From Dehalococcoidia bacterium (GTDB lineage Bacteria; Chloroflexota; Dehalococcoidia; SZUA-161): a stretch of 49,068 bases of DNA. The position numbers were made by a program, and so were the translations under genes. The notes under the pieces were generated by a model that was not told the origin of the DNA, ran no database searches, and saw nothing but the letters and a program-made list of their open reading frames with translations. The stretch lies in NCBI GenBank assembly GCA_011174795.1, contig DUEY01000017.1, forward strand, positions 1-49,068. Direction: 5' to 3'. Of the stretch, positions 31,652 to 40,535 are shown in pieces; position 1 is the stretch's first letter, and each line of letters opens with the position of its first letter.

Positions 31652-32800
31652 CTATTTCGCCAGCCCCTGCGTGTACTGGAAGCCCTTCCCCTCAGTCTTT
31701 ATAGAAGGAGCAATTACAATCTCGGCTTGATGCATCTCCCTCACGTTTCGTGCCCCGCAGACACCCATAGAGGTGCGCAGTGCTCCAACAAGGTTCTGAG
31801 TTCCATTAGTTACCGAGGTGGGGCCGAAGAGGGTTTGCTCCAGCGAGCCGTTAACCGCCACCCTTATCCGGGTGCCCCTTGGCAGCGCCTCATGCGGGGT
31901 GGCCATCCCCCAGTGATTGCCCCGCCCCGGCGCCTCTTCAGTTTGAGCGAATATCGAGCCCAGCATCACACCATCAGCGCCGCAGGCAAATGCCTTACAT
32001 AGGTCGCCCCCATTTCGTATGCCGCCGTCGGTAACTATAGGAATGTACCGCCCGCTTGCCCTGAAATAATCATCGCGTGCAGCAGCACAGTCCATAGTTG
32101 CCGCCGCCTGGGGCACTCCAACACCTATCACCTCCCTGGTGGTGCAAGCGGCACCCGGGCCCACGCCGACAAGAACACCGTGTATGCCGGTTTCCATCAA
32201 CTTGCGACATGCGCTGTAGCTCACACAGTTGCCCACAATAACAGGGACCGGCAGTTGTTTTACGAGTTCGGAAAAGATGAGGCCTCTATAGCTCTTCGAC
32301 ATATGGCGGGCAGTGGTGACAGTCGACTGCACTACCAGAATATCCATTCCCGCCTCAGCGGCAAGCGGAGACATTCTCTTGGTATTGGCTGGGGTGAGAG
32401 AGACGGCACAGACCCCACCCGCATCCTTGATTGCCTTAATTCGGTCGCCGATCAGGTTGTCCTTTATTGGTTCAGAATAAATCCGCTGGAGAACCTGGGT
32501 TACCTTCTCAGGTGGTTCATTGGCAATCTCATCTAAAACGCCTTCGGGGTCAGCATAGCGTGTTTGCAAGCCCTCAAGATTAAGAACCGCGAGGCCTCCC
32601 AGCTTGCTCATGGCAATAGCGAATCTCACATCAACCACACCGTCCATAGCAGATGCCAGGATGGGGATAGGGAAGTTAAGCCGCTCAATGACGAGGCTGA
32701 CATCCGTCTGGTCGGGATTGATGGTTATATCACCAGGGACGATAGCAATTTCTTCAAAGCCGTATGTTTGCCTTAATTTCTTGTATTGGGAATACTCCAT
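31652..32800 (-). CDS. IMP dehydrogenase-like protein, GuaB3 family
   Basis: A 382-aa TIM-barrel protein of the IMP dehydrogenase/GMP reductase superfamily. The catalytic Cys loop GVGPGAACTTREVIGVGVPQ, the phosphate-binding IVTDGGIRNGGDLCKAFACGADGVMLGSIFA and the N-terminal PILASAMDGVVD are present. CBS domains are absent, and the N-terminus EYSQYKKLRQTYGFEEIAIVP together with the length fit the GuaB3-type proteins of actinobacteria and Chloroflexota rather than canonical GuaB. It may convert IMP to XMP, but GuaB3-type proteins are only partly characterised. It is divergent from rsmI. Confidence 0.85.
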   Translation of the reverse strand: MEYSQYKKLRQTYGFEEIAIVPGDITINPDQTDVSLVIERLNFPIPILASAMDGVVDVRFAIAMSKLGGLAVLNLEGLQTRYADPEGVLDEIANEPPEKVTQVLQRIYSEPIKDNLIGDRIKAIKDAGGVCAVSLTPANTKRMSPLAAEAGMDILVVQSTVTTARHMSKSYRGLIFSELVKQLPVPVIVGNCVSYSACRKLMETGIHGVLVGVGPGAACTTREVIGVGVPQAAATMDCAAARDDYFRASGRYIPIVTDGGIRNGGDLCKAFACGADGVMLGSIFAQTEEAPGRGNHWGMATPHEALPRGTRIRVAVNGSLEQTLFGPTSVTNGTQNLVGALRTSMGVCGARNVREMHQAEIVIAPSIKTEGKGFQYTQGLAK

Positions 32801-32893
32801 TAACTCATCCCATAAATAATATTGGGGAAAGCATACAATAAAGGGGCGTATGAAGTCAATAACGTGAGCGAGCAGATGGACGGAGCGTCAGCT

Positions 32894-33751
32894 ATGGTCT
32901 ATAATTCCTTTGCTATGTCTACACTCTATCTGGTGGCTACCCCTATCGGTAACCTGGAAGATATATCGAAACGAGCGACTCGCATATTGGGAGAAGTGAA
33001 GCTTATCGCCGCTGAGGATACACGCAGGACACGGCGTTTACTCGCAGCATACAATATCAGAACCCCGCTGACCAGCTACTACGAGCACAACAAGAAGTCT
33101 AAGCTGCCCTACCTCCTCGAACGCCTCGAAGATGGAGACATCGCTTTGGTCTCGGACGCAGGCATGCCCGGAATCAGCGACCCCGGTTATGAACTGGTGC
33201 AGGCAGCGATTGAGCGCGGAATTACTATCGTGCCTATACCAGGGCCCTCAGTACTGCCTACTGCCCTTGCCGTCTCCGGTTTGCCTGTCAACCAGTTTAT
33301 CTACCTGGGCTTCCTGCCTAGGAAGAAAGGCGAGAGAAGACGTCTGCTCGAATCGATTGAAAAAGAGCAGCGGACTATAGTAACCCTGGAGGCACCCCAC
33401 AGGTTGCAGGCTGTGCTGAGCGATATCAAGGAGGTACTGGGTGACCGAAGGCTGGCTGTCTGCCGGGAGCTTACCAAGCTACATGAGGAGGTTTTTAGAG
33501 GCACGGTCAGCCAGGCAATCGTCCATTTCTCCAATCCGAGAGGAGAGTTTACTCTTGTTATAGAGGGACATATTCCAGAAGGCAGGACGCGAGAGGTAAC
33601 AGAGTCCATTAGGGAGGAGTTACGCCAGATGCGTAACCAGGGTATGCCAGCAAAGGAGGCTGTGGCTCAACTTGCCGCTGTAACGAAATTGCCGAAGAAA
33701 GTGCTCTATAAAACCTGGCTGGAACTGTCGGTACCGTTCGGTTTTAGTTGA
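32894..33751 (+). CDS. rsmI: 16S rRNA 2'-O-ribose C1402 methyltransferase RsmI
   Basis: A 285-aa tetrapyrrole-methylase-fold enzyme that methylates C1402 in the decoding centre. LYLVATPIGNLEDISKRA, AAEDTRRTRRLL, LVSDAGMPGISDPGYELV, PIPGPSVLPTALAVSGLP, FLPRKKGERRRLL and TLEAPHRL are the family motifs. I start at ATG 32894, which has GGAG 8 nt upstream; the track start 72 nt earlier adds a sequence foreign to the family, and ATG 32915 is also possible. It is a single gene facing away from the guaB-like gene, with metG downstream. Confidence 0.93.
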   Translation: MVYNSFAMSTLYLVATPIGNLEDISKRATRILGEVKLIAAEDTRRTRRLLAAYNIRTPLTSYYEHNKKSKLPYLLERLEDGDIALVSDAGMPGISDPGYELVQAAIERGITIVPIPGPSVLPTALAVSGLPVNQFIYLGFLPRKKGERRRLLESIEKEQRTIVTLEAPHRLQAVLSDIKEVLGDRRLAVCRELTKLHEEVFRGTVSQAIVHFSNPRGEFTLVIEGHIPEGRTREVTESIREELRQMRNQGMPAKEAVAQLAAVTKLPKKVLYKTWLELSVPFGFS

Positions 33752-33779
33752 TATATAGTTGAGTTTGGGCAATTATTTT

Positions 33780-33837
33780 CCGTTCGCCCTGAGCCTGTCG
33801 AAGGGCGTTCATGGTTCGACAAGCTCACCACGAACGG
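33780..33837. repeat. REP-like palindromic intergenic repeat
   Basis: CCGTTCG...CGAACGG ends enclose CCCTGAGCCTGTCGAAGGGCG and TTCATGGTTCGACAAGCTCACCACGAACGG, an imperfect long palindrome. From memory, sequences of this type (GTTCGTGGTGAGCTTGTCGAACCA) recur between genes in many unrelated environmental bacteria, which suggests a dispersed mobile palindromic unit. Only one copy is seen here, in the 33752-33948 gap. It may also act as a terminator for rsmI. Confidence 0.6.
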
Positions 33838-33948
33838 TTTTAGAACACAATACTTCAAGAATCATACCAACCATGACCGAACGGTATGGAACTGTCCTGA
33901 TTCTGTCCTTTTTAACCTCCTTATGTTAGAATAATCAAGCATAAACTG

Positions 33949-35628
33949 ATGCCTGAACGTATTTTCATCGGGGTTGCGTGGCCCTACGCCAACGGGCCAC
34001 TGCATTTGGGGCAAATTGCAGGGGCATATTTACCTGCTGACATTTTTGCCCGCTATCATCGCACCAAGGGGAATGATGTGTTGATGGTCAGCGGGTCAGA
34101 CCAGCATGGTACTCCGGTAACGCTTCGCGCATCTAAAGAGGGTAAATCGCCTGGGGAGGTTGTAGCACACTATCACCGGGGATTCCTCGATGCCTGGGAG
34201 AAGCTTGGTATTTCCTTCGACCTCTTTACCACCACAGGGACTCAGAACCATGCTCAGGTTGCACACGATTTTTTCCTGACGCTGCGGGATAAGGGCTACA
34301 TATACCAGGACAAGATGCCCTTGCCCTACTGCCCAGATTGCCGCCGCTTTCTCCCTGACCGCTACGTGGAGGGTACCTGCCCTTATTGCAGCAACCCCAG
34401 AGCAAGGGGGGACCAGTGTGATGCGTGTGGCAAACCGCTTAATCCCGTAGACCTCCTCGACCTGCGTTGCGGCATGTGCGGGGGCGCACCTGAGATCAGG
34501 GATTCCGAGCATTTCTTCCTCCGACTCTCCGCTTTCGCCGAGCAGCTCAAATCATGGGTTGAGGAGAAAAGCCACTGGAGGCAGAATGTACTTAATTTCA
34601 CCCTTGGCTACCTGGCGGAGGGGCTCAAGGACAGGGCTATTACCCGCGATATCGATTGGGGCATCCCGGTACCAGTACCGGGTTTCGATGAGAAGCGCAT
34701 TTACGTATGGTTCGAGGCGGTGATTGGCTATCTCTCAGCTTCTAAGGAGTGGGCACAGTCCTCCGGAGACAGCGATGGCTGGCGGCGTTTCTGGGAGGGC
34801 GATGTCAAGAGCTATTATTTTATCGGCAAGGATAACATTGTCTTCCACACCCTCATCTGGCCTGCGATGCTGCTAGGTTACGGAGGGCTTAACCTGCCCT
34901 ACGATGTCCCGGCTAACGAGTTCCTTACCTTGCGGGGCAGGCAGCTATCTACAAGCCGCAATTGGGCGGTGTGGCTGCCCGGCTACCTCGAGCGCTACTC
35001 GCCTGACCCTCTGCGCTATATGCTCTCTATCAATATGCCCGAGACAAACGATGCTGATTTCTCATGGCGTGAGTTCGTTCGCCGCAATAATGACGAACTG
35101 GTGGCCACCTACGGCAACCTGGTGCACCGAGTGCTGACGCTCGCCTTCCGCAATTTCGATGGCTGCATGCCGTCTGCTGGCGATATAGATTCGGAGTCAA
35201 AAGCCCTTTCGGGCAAGGCTGAGGCTACCCTCAATGCCGTTGACGGACTTCTCTACAGCTGCCACTTCCGCGAGGCGATGCGGGAGGCAATGGCGCTAGC
35301 CCATGAAGCGAACCGCTATCTCGATGCCAAAGAGCCATGGAAGGTTATCAACGAAGACAGGGATTCAGCAGCCACAGCCATCTCGACTGTGTTCGCAGTC
35401 ATCGGCTGCCTTAAGACTGCACTCTATCCTTTTCTGCCCTTCAGCTCAGAGAAGCTGCACCGCCTGTGCGGATTCGCAGGTTCTGTGGAAGAAGGCGGCT
35501 GGACCTTATCCGTACCCCAGTCTGGACAGAGGCTGGCGCCGCCGGAGCCACTGTTCGCTAAACTGGATGATAAGGTAGTCGAGGAAGAGGATAAACGGCT
35601 GGAACAGAGCGTATCGCCAGTAGTGTGA
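33949..35628 (+). CDS. metG: methionyl-tRNA synthetase
   Basis: A 559-aa class I synthetase charging tRNA-Met. The HIGH motif appears as YANGPLHLGQIAG. Zinc-knuckle Cys pairs follow (CPDC, CPYC, CDAC, CGMC), indicating the multi-knuckle archaeal/eukaryal-like type. The KMSKS position reads RGRQLSTSRNWAVW: a variant without the first Lys, known from several bacterial lineages and probably active. The helical anticodon domain begins near NNDELVATYGNLVHRVL. There is no C-terminal dimerisation (tRNA-binding) domain. The RBS ahead of the ATG is poor. Downstream the RND gene follows after 26 nt. Confidence 0.94.
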   Translation: MPERIFIGVAWPYANGPLHLGQIAGAYLPADIFARYHRTKGNDVLMVSGSDQHGTPVTLRASKEGKSPGEVVAHYHRGFLDAWEKLGISFDLFTTTGTQNHAQVAHDFFLTLRDKGYIYQDKMPLPYCPDCRRFLPDRYVEGTCPYCSNPRARGDQCDACGKPLNPVDLLDLRCGMCGGAPEIRDSEHFFLRLSAFAEQLKSWVEEKSHWRQNVLNFTLGYLAEGLKDRAITRDIDWGIPVPVPGFDEKRIYVWFEAVIGYLSASKEWAQSSGDSDGWRRFWEGDVKSYYFIGKDNIVFHTLIWPAMLLGYGGLNLPYDVPANEFLTLRGRQLSTSRNWAVWLPGYLERYSPDPLRYMLSINMPETNDADFSWREFVRRNNDELVATYGNLVHRVLTLAFRNFDGCMPSAGDIDSESKALSGKAEATLNAVDGLLYSCHFREAMREAMALAHEANRYLDAKEPWKVINEDRDSAATAISTVFAVIGCLKTALYPFLPFSSEKLHRLCGFAGSVEEGGWTLSVPQSGQRLAPPEPLFAKLDDKVVEEEDKRLEQSVSPVV

Positions 35629-35654
35629 TACGATAGTATAGGAGGAAACACTCA

Positions 35655-38600
35655 ATGTGGCATCTAACAAGGCTGTCACTACGCAATCGTGCGGTGACTA
35701 TTATCTTAGCAGCAATGCTGGTTGGGGCATCGGTCTGGGCTACGCTCCAGCTGAAAATGGAGATGATACCCGATATCGAGCTTCCTATAACTACAGTAGT
35801 AACCATTTATCCCGAAGCCTCGCCTGAGGAGGTTGTGGATGAAGTTACTACTCCTATTGAGAATGTGGTCTGGGACGTTGGAGAAGGGGGAAACTTAGAG
35901 CAGCTATTTTCGGTAACATCGGATGAGATATCGGTTGTCTTTGCCCAGTTCGAGTTCGGCACCGATATGGAGGAGATAAGCAGCGTTATAGAACAAAGAG
36001 TCAGTGAGCTGGACCTGCCTGATGCCTTAGCAACAGTGCCCTTGATGAATCCCCAACTGGAAGAGAATCCCCGTGTCATTCCGCTCAATCTGGATATCAT
36101 GATGCCGCTTGTATTCCTCAGTCTGAGCGGTGACCTTCCCCCTGACCAGTTGAAAGAGATCGCCGATACACAGGTCGCAACGCTGCTCCAGAGCATAGAG
36201 GGCGTTTTCACGCCTGTGGAGACCGAGGGCAGCGAGAAAGAGCAGGTATTAATATCTCCCGACCCTATGGATTTGAGTGAGTACGGCATCTCGATGTCGC
36301 AGATAGCGGGGCTTCTTTCTCTAGAACCTGCGTATGAATCGCTGAGCGGCGTCGAGAATGTAGCCCTGGGCGTTGATTCTGTTGTGCTCGGGGATATCGC
36401 TGACGTTGCCCTGGGACAGGCGCCGAGGACGGTGATTACGCGGACTAACGGCCAGCCCAGTGTCGGCATAGTTGTAATGAAGGAAGAAGACGCTAATACC
36501 GTCGATGTGGCCAACGCCGTTGTGGAGAAGGTTAAGGAAATCGAGGACGCGTTACAGGAAGAATACGGAGAAGGTTTAGAGCTTATCTCGGTATTCGACC
36601 AGTCACAGTTCATCGAGGACAGCATCTGGGAACTGACCCAGATGGCGCTTATCGGCGGTATCCTGGCAATAATTATCGTCTTTCTCTTCCTCATGGCTTT
36701 TCGTGCATCGCTCGTAACCGCGCTGTCTATACCGTTCAGCATCCTCATCGGTTTCCTGATTATGCACTTCGCCGGCATAACGGTTAATCTGCTTACGCTG
36801 AGCGCCATGGCCATCGCCGTGGGCAGGCTGATCGACAACAGCATCGTAATCGCTGAGGTCATATACCGGCGCCTGAAACACGGTGAGGGTTTCCGAGACG
36901 CCGCTGTCAACGGCTCCAAAGAGATAGCAGGGCCGATAACCGCTTCCACCCTGGCTACGGTGGCTATATTCCTGCCCCTGGCCTTTGTCGGCGGCATAGT
37001 CGGAGAGCTGTTCATCCCCTTCGCCCTGACGATAACCTTTGCCCTCATCGCATCGCTCGCGGTAGCGCTTATGGTGGTGCCTGCTTTCTCCGGATGGTTC
37101 GTTGGTAGAAGCAAATGGGAAGAGGAGGAGGAGGCCAGGGTTGAAGCCGGTGAGACCTGGTACCAGAGACTCTATACGCCAGCACTTAAATGGTGCTTAG
37201 CCCACCGCGCTATTACCGTGGTAATCGCCCTCGTACTCTTCGTCGGCAGTCTGGGGCTGGTGCCTGTTATCGGCACATCGTTTATGCCCACTATGAGCGA
37301 GAAGATGCTGATTGTGCTTGTGGAGATGCCGCCGGGGACAGATATCGGAACTACCTCCGAGGTAGCGGCACAGATAGAGGCTCTTGTTGACGATAGCAGG
37401 GATGAGATTGAAAGCTGCCTTAGCATGGTGGGCACCTCGACCTCCATGTATGGTGCCCTGAGCGCCGCTATGGGAGGCGGTGACAATACCGCTGAGATCG
37501 ATGTTTTTCTCGACCAGGGAGCTGACCTAGAGAAGGAACGTGACGCTCTGGATGATGCCTGCACATTGCTGGAGGAACAACTGGGGGGTGACTACATCAC
37601 CGTCGAGACCGGTGAGTCGGCGATGACTACTCAAATGGGATTTACAGGAGTAGACGTCCAGATAATGGGTGAAAGCTATGAGGAGCTTGCTCTCGCTACA
37701 GGTGAGCTGTTCAAGCGTATTCAAACCCTGGATGGGATAACCAATCTGGAGAGCCAGCTTACCATGGTCATACCCAAGCTTGACATCCAGCTGGACCCGG
37801 CCAAGATGGAGGCCCTGGGACTGACAGAGGAGCAACTGCAGCAGTTCAATCAGGACTTGTATCTGCTAAAGCTGGGTGGCGATATACCCGCTGTATCGGT
37901 CGCTGTTGACAGAGATGATTACGGGGTCTTCGTGAGAGGAGTTGCCGCTGCACTATACGGAGCGGATGACCCCGAGGCATTAGCGGAATCGTTAAAGGTT
38001 GGCTACCCCCAGGCCGTAGCTCTGGGTGATGTTGCCGAGGTAGCACTTGTCGAGGGCCCAACCCATATAAGCCATATTGACCTCAAGCTCTCGGCCCAAA
38101 TTACCGGCACCATAACAGAGAAAAATGTCGGTGCGGTTAATCGGGAGATTGAGGACGAGATTGATGATGTTCTGGCAATGCCCGGCATGGGTGGAGTGGA
38201 GATAGTATCAGGTGGTGTTGCTGAGCAGATGCAGGAGAGCTTCTCTGGTATGGGTATCGCCATAATCGCCGCTATAGCGATTGCCTACCTGATATTGGTG
38301 GTCTCGATGAAGTCGATACTCAACCCCGTTATAATAATGGTCAGTCTGCCGCTGGCATCTATCGGTGCTCTGCTGGCGCTGCTTCTCGCGGGCTTTACTA
38401 TAGGCATGTCGGCGATGATGGGCGTATTGATGCTGGTGGGAATCGTTCTCACCAATGCCATTGTTCTCATCGCTCTGGTGGAGCAGCTTCGTACGGGAGG
38501 CATGGGCACCTACGATGCCCTCGTCGAGGGAGGGAAGACGCGTCTGCGCCCGATCCTGATGACGGCGCTGACTACGATGATCGCAATGATACCGCTGGCA

Positions 38601-38753
38601 GTAGGAGCTACCGAGGGCACCCTTATGGCCGCTGAGCTGGCTGTTGTGGTTATCGGTGGGTTATTCAGTTCGACCCTGTTGACCCTCGTTGTCATCCCGG
38701 TGCTCTACAGTCTTATCGATAGTCTGCGCCAGCGGATGCGTAAAGCTGGCTAG
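35655..38753 (+). CDS. RND family efflux transporter (AcrB/HAE1-like)
   Basis: A 1032-aa inner-membrane proton-driven exporter. It has the RND duplication: a first span at residues about 13-31 (AVTIILAAMLVGASVWATL), a large loop, spans 2-6 (MALIGGILAIIIVFLFLMAF onward), a seventh span (AITVVIALVLFVGSLGLVP), a second loop and spans 8-12. The fourth-helix charge motif reads VGRLIDNSIVIAEVIYRRL, giving at least one of the Asp residues for proton relay. GGAGG precedes the ATG by 10 nt. No periplasmic adaptor or outer-membrane channel gene is near, so either partners lie elsewhere or it works alone; the substrate is unknown. Confidence 0.88.
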   Translation: MWHLTRLSLRNRAVTIILAAMLVGASVWATLQLKMEMIPDIELPITTVVTIYPEASPEEVVDEVTTPIENVVWDVGEGGNLEQLFSVTSDEISVVFAQFEFGTDMEEISSVIEQRVSELDLPDALATVPLMNPQLEENPRVIPLNLDIMMPLVFLSLSGDLPPDQLKEIADTQVATLLQSIEGVFTPVETEGSEKEQVLISPDPMDLSEYGISMSQIAGLLSLEPAYESLSGVENVALGVDSVVLGDIADVALGQAPRTVITRTNGQPSVGIVVMKEEDANTVDVANAVVEKVKEIEDALQEEYGEGLELISVFDQSQFIEDSIWELTQMALIGGILAIIIVFLFLMAFRASLVTALSIPFSILIGFLIMHFAGITVNLLTLSAMAIAVGRLIDNSIVIAEVIYRRLKHGEGFRDAAVNGSKEIAGPITASTLATVAIFLPLAFVGGIVGELFIPFALTITFALIASLAVALMVVPAFSGWFVGRSKWEEEEEARVEAGETWYQRLYTPALKWCLAHRAITVVIALVLFVGSLGLVPVIGTSFMPTMSEKMLIVLVEMPPGTDIGTTSEVAAQIEALVDDSRDEIESCLSMVGTSTSMYGALSAAMGGGDNTAEIDVFLDQGADLEKERDALDDACTLLEEQLGGDYITVETGESAMTTQMGFTGVDVQIMGESYEELALATGELFKRIQTLDGITNLESQLTMVIPKLDIQLDPAKMEALGLTEEQLQQFNQDLYLLKLGGDIPAVSVAVDRDDYGVFVRGVAAALYGADDPEALAESLKVGYPQAVALGDVAEVALVEGPTHISHIDLKLSAQITGTITEKNVGAVNREIEDEIDDVLAMPGMGGVEIVSGGVAEQMQESFSGMGIAIIAAIAIAYLILVVSMKSILNPVIIMVSLPLASIGALLALLLAGFTIGMSAMMGVLMLVGIVLTNAIVLIALVEQLRTGGMGTYDALVEGGKTRLRPILMTALTTMIAMIPLAVGATEGTLMAAELAVVVIGGLFSSTLLTLVVIPVLYSLIDSLRQRMRKAG

Positions 38754-38771
38754 GTTGGCAGGAAATAGAGG

Positions 38772-39746
38772 ATGGGTCATTCCAGAAAGTCGCTATTCGC
38801 ACCTGTCGAAAGGGAACTCAGTCTCGTAGAGAAGAGCATCAGGGCTATAGCCGATGTTGAATACCCTGACCTGGCGGAGCTACTGGGGTATATCGTGAAC
38901 AGCGGGGGCAAGCGCGTTCGCCCCGCGCTGACACTGCTCGCAGGCAAGCTCCAGAACGACCCCGACCTCGATATACTTGTCCCTGTAGCAACCGGTGTCG
39001 AGTTGCTGCATACCGCCACCCTGGTGCACGATGATACTATCGACCTTTCACCGAGACGCCGTGGCAAGCCAACGGTTGCCAGTATCTGGGGCTGGGGTAT
39101 AGCCACCCTTGCCGGAGATTACCTCTTCTCCCAGGCAGCGGAACTGGTCTCCCGGGCCAGCAATATCAGAGCAGACAGGCTCTTCGCTCAAACTCTCATG
39201 GCTTTATGTATGGGCGAACTGCAGGGTAACTTCAGCAGCTATGACCAGAACCAGACACGCCAGAGCTATTTCAGGAATATCGGAAATAAGACTGCCTCCC
39301 TGTTTGCCATGGCTACAGAATCAGGGGCGATAGTCACCGCGGCTTCGGAGGAGACCATACAGGCGCTGAGGAGCTATGGCTATAAACTGGGAATGGCTTT
39401 TCAGGTCGTCGATGACATCCTGGATTTCACCGCCGATGAGGAAGAACTGGGCAAACCGGTGGCAAGCGACCTGCGCCAGGGAAACTTGACCCTGCCAGCG
39501 ATACTGCTCAGGGAACAGCGCCCTCATGATAACCCGATTGAGGCTATATTCGAAAACAGGCAAAAGGAGCGTAATCTCAAGCTGGCCATCAAGATGATAC
39601 GCGGCTCCGAGGTCGTCCCCGAATGCTACCGCATCGCCCGGGACTTCACGGCTGAGGCATGTACTGCCCTTGAGATATTCCCCGAAAGCCCTTACCGGCA
39701 GTCTCTCGTGGAGATAGCTAACTACGTCGTCGAACGCCAGGAGTAG
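38772..39746 (+). CDS. polyprenyl diphosphate synthase (trans-isoprenyl)
   Basis: A 324-aa head-to-tail prenyl chain synthase of the IspB/HepT type. The first Asp-rich motif is LVHDDTIDLSPRRRGKPT and the second FQVVDDILDFTADEEELGKP. The N-terminal SGGKRVRPALTLLAG is typical. Chain length cannot be stated with certainty, but the layout fits quinone side-chain or long-chain synthases. It lies 18 nt behind the RND gene and is convergent with recO. The Tes-like radical SAM gene is near (40536-42041), so a lipid link is possible but unproved. Confidence 0.9.
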   Translation: MGHSRKSLFAPVERELSLVEKSIRAIADVEYPDLAELLGYIVNSGGKRVRPALTLLAGKLQNDPDLDILVPVATGVELLHTATLVHDDTIDLSPRRRGKPTVASIWGWGIATLAGDYLFSQAAELVSRASNIRADRLFAQTLMALCMGELQGNFSSYDQNQTRQSYFRNIGNKTASLFAMATESGAIVTAASEETIQALRSYGYKLGMAFQVVDDILDFTADEEELGKPVASDLRQGNLTLPAILLREQRPHDNPIEAIFENRQKERNLKLAIKMIRGSEVVPECYRIARDFTAEACTALEIFPESPYRQSLVEIANYVVERQE

Positions 39747-39768
39747 TCATTACCATACAGTTACGCCT

Positions 39769-40521
39769 CTACCGTAGATGGTCGAGGAACTCCAGTGATT
39801 TCACCTCGCGCTCCAGAATATAGCGGATATACCACCTGAGCAGTTGCTCCACCTCTCTGGATATGGCTCTACCCAGGCGCAGCCGGCTTGCCGATGCAGG
39901 CGAATTGCTGAGCAGGAACCGCATTACCTTGAGTGCGTCGACCGAGATAGGTCGAGTCGCGGGCTCACTCCCAGCGCATTTAGAACAGAGGACCCCTCCG
40001 CCACTGGCACTGAACAGGTTTCTCTCCGGAGCGAGCGGCGATTTACAATTCAGGCACTGATAGAGCTCGGGTTGGTAGCCGAGATGGCTGAGAAGATGAA
40101 GTTCGAAGTGCCTGAGTACGGTATCGCTGTCGCGCGCCTCGCAAAGCCAGAGCAGGTCATCTAACAGCAGCCTGTAAACGGGATAATGCTCAGCCCCTTC
40201 CACGGTAAACTGGTTTACCAGTTCCGCCATGTAAAGGGCACAGCTAATATTTCTGAGGTCGCTTTTCAGAGGAAGAAAGCTCTCTATTGTCTGGCTCTGG
40301 GTAATGACGTCCAGGGTCTGGCCGTGGGCCAGGAGCAGAGCGCTCTGTGTCAGGAGGTCGAGGTGACCGCCGAGCTTGCTCTTGGGCCTGCGTACTCCCC
40401 TCGCAACTGCCCGGATCTTGCCCAAGTTCGGCGTATAGAGGGTGATGATGCTGTCCGCTTCGCCCAGGTCGTTCCGCTTGAGAACAATCGCCTCGGTCTT
40501 ATAAACACGTGGCTTTGCCAT
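39769..40521 (-). CDS. recO: DNA repair protein RecO
   Basis: A 250-aa recombination mediator that loads RecA with RecR. The N-terminal OB-fold start VYKTEAIVLKRNDLGEADSIITLYTPNLGKIRAVARGVRRPKSKLGGHL is classic. A zinc-binding site CLNC...CSKC is present in the C-terminal part (LYQCLNCKSPLAPERNLFSASGGGVLCSKC). It is the last gene of the dnaX-ybaB-recR-radical SAM-recO operon, so RecR and RecO are encoded together but split by a lipid-type enzyme. Confidence 0.9.
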   Translation of the reverse strand: MAKPRVYKTEAIVLKRNDLGEADSIITLYTPNLGKIRAVARGVRRPKSKLGGHLDLLTQSALLLAHGQTLDVITQSQTIESFLPLKSDLRNISCALYMAELVNQFTVEGAEHYPVYRLLLDDLLWLCEARDSDTVLRHFELHLLSHLGYQPELYQCLNCKSPLAPERNLFSASGGGVLCSKCAGSEPATRPISVDALKVMRFLLSNSPASASRLRLGRAISREVEQLLRWYIRYILEREVKSLEFLDHLR

Positions 40522-40535
40522 CGCAGTTAAGAGGG

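Noticed and set aside
35807-37114. 435-aa minus-strand ORF over the RND gene
   Set aside because: Ser/Thr-rich antisense shadow of a well-supported transporter gene.
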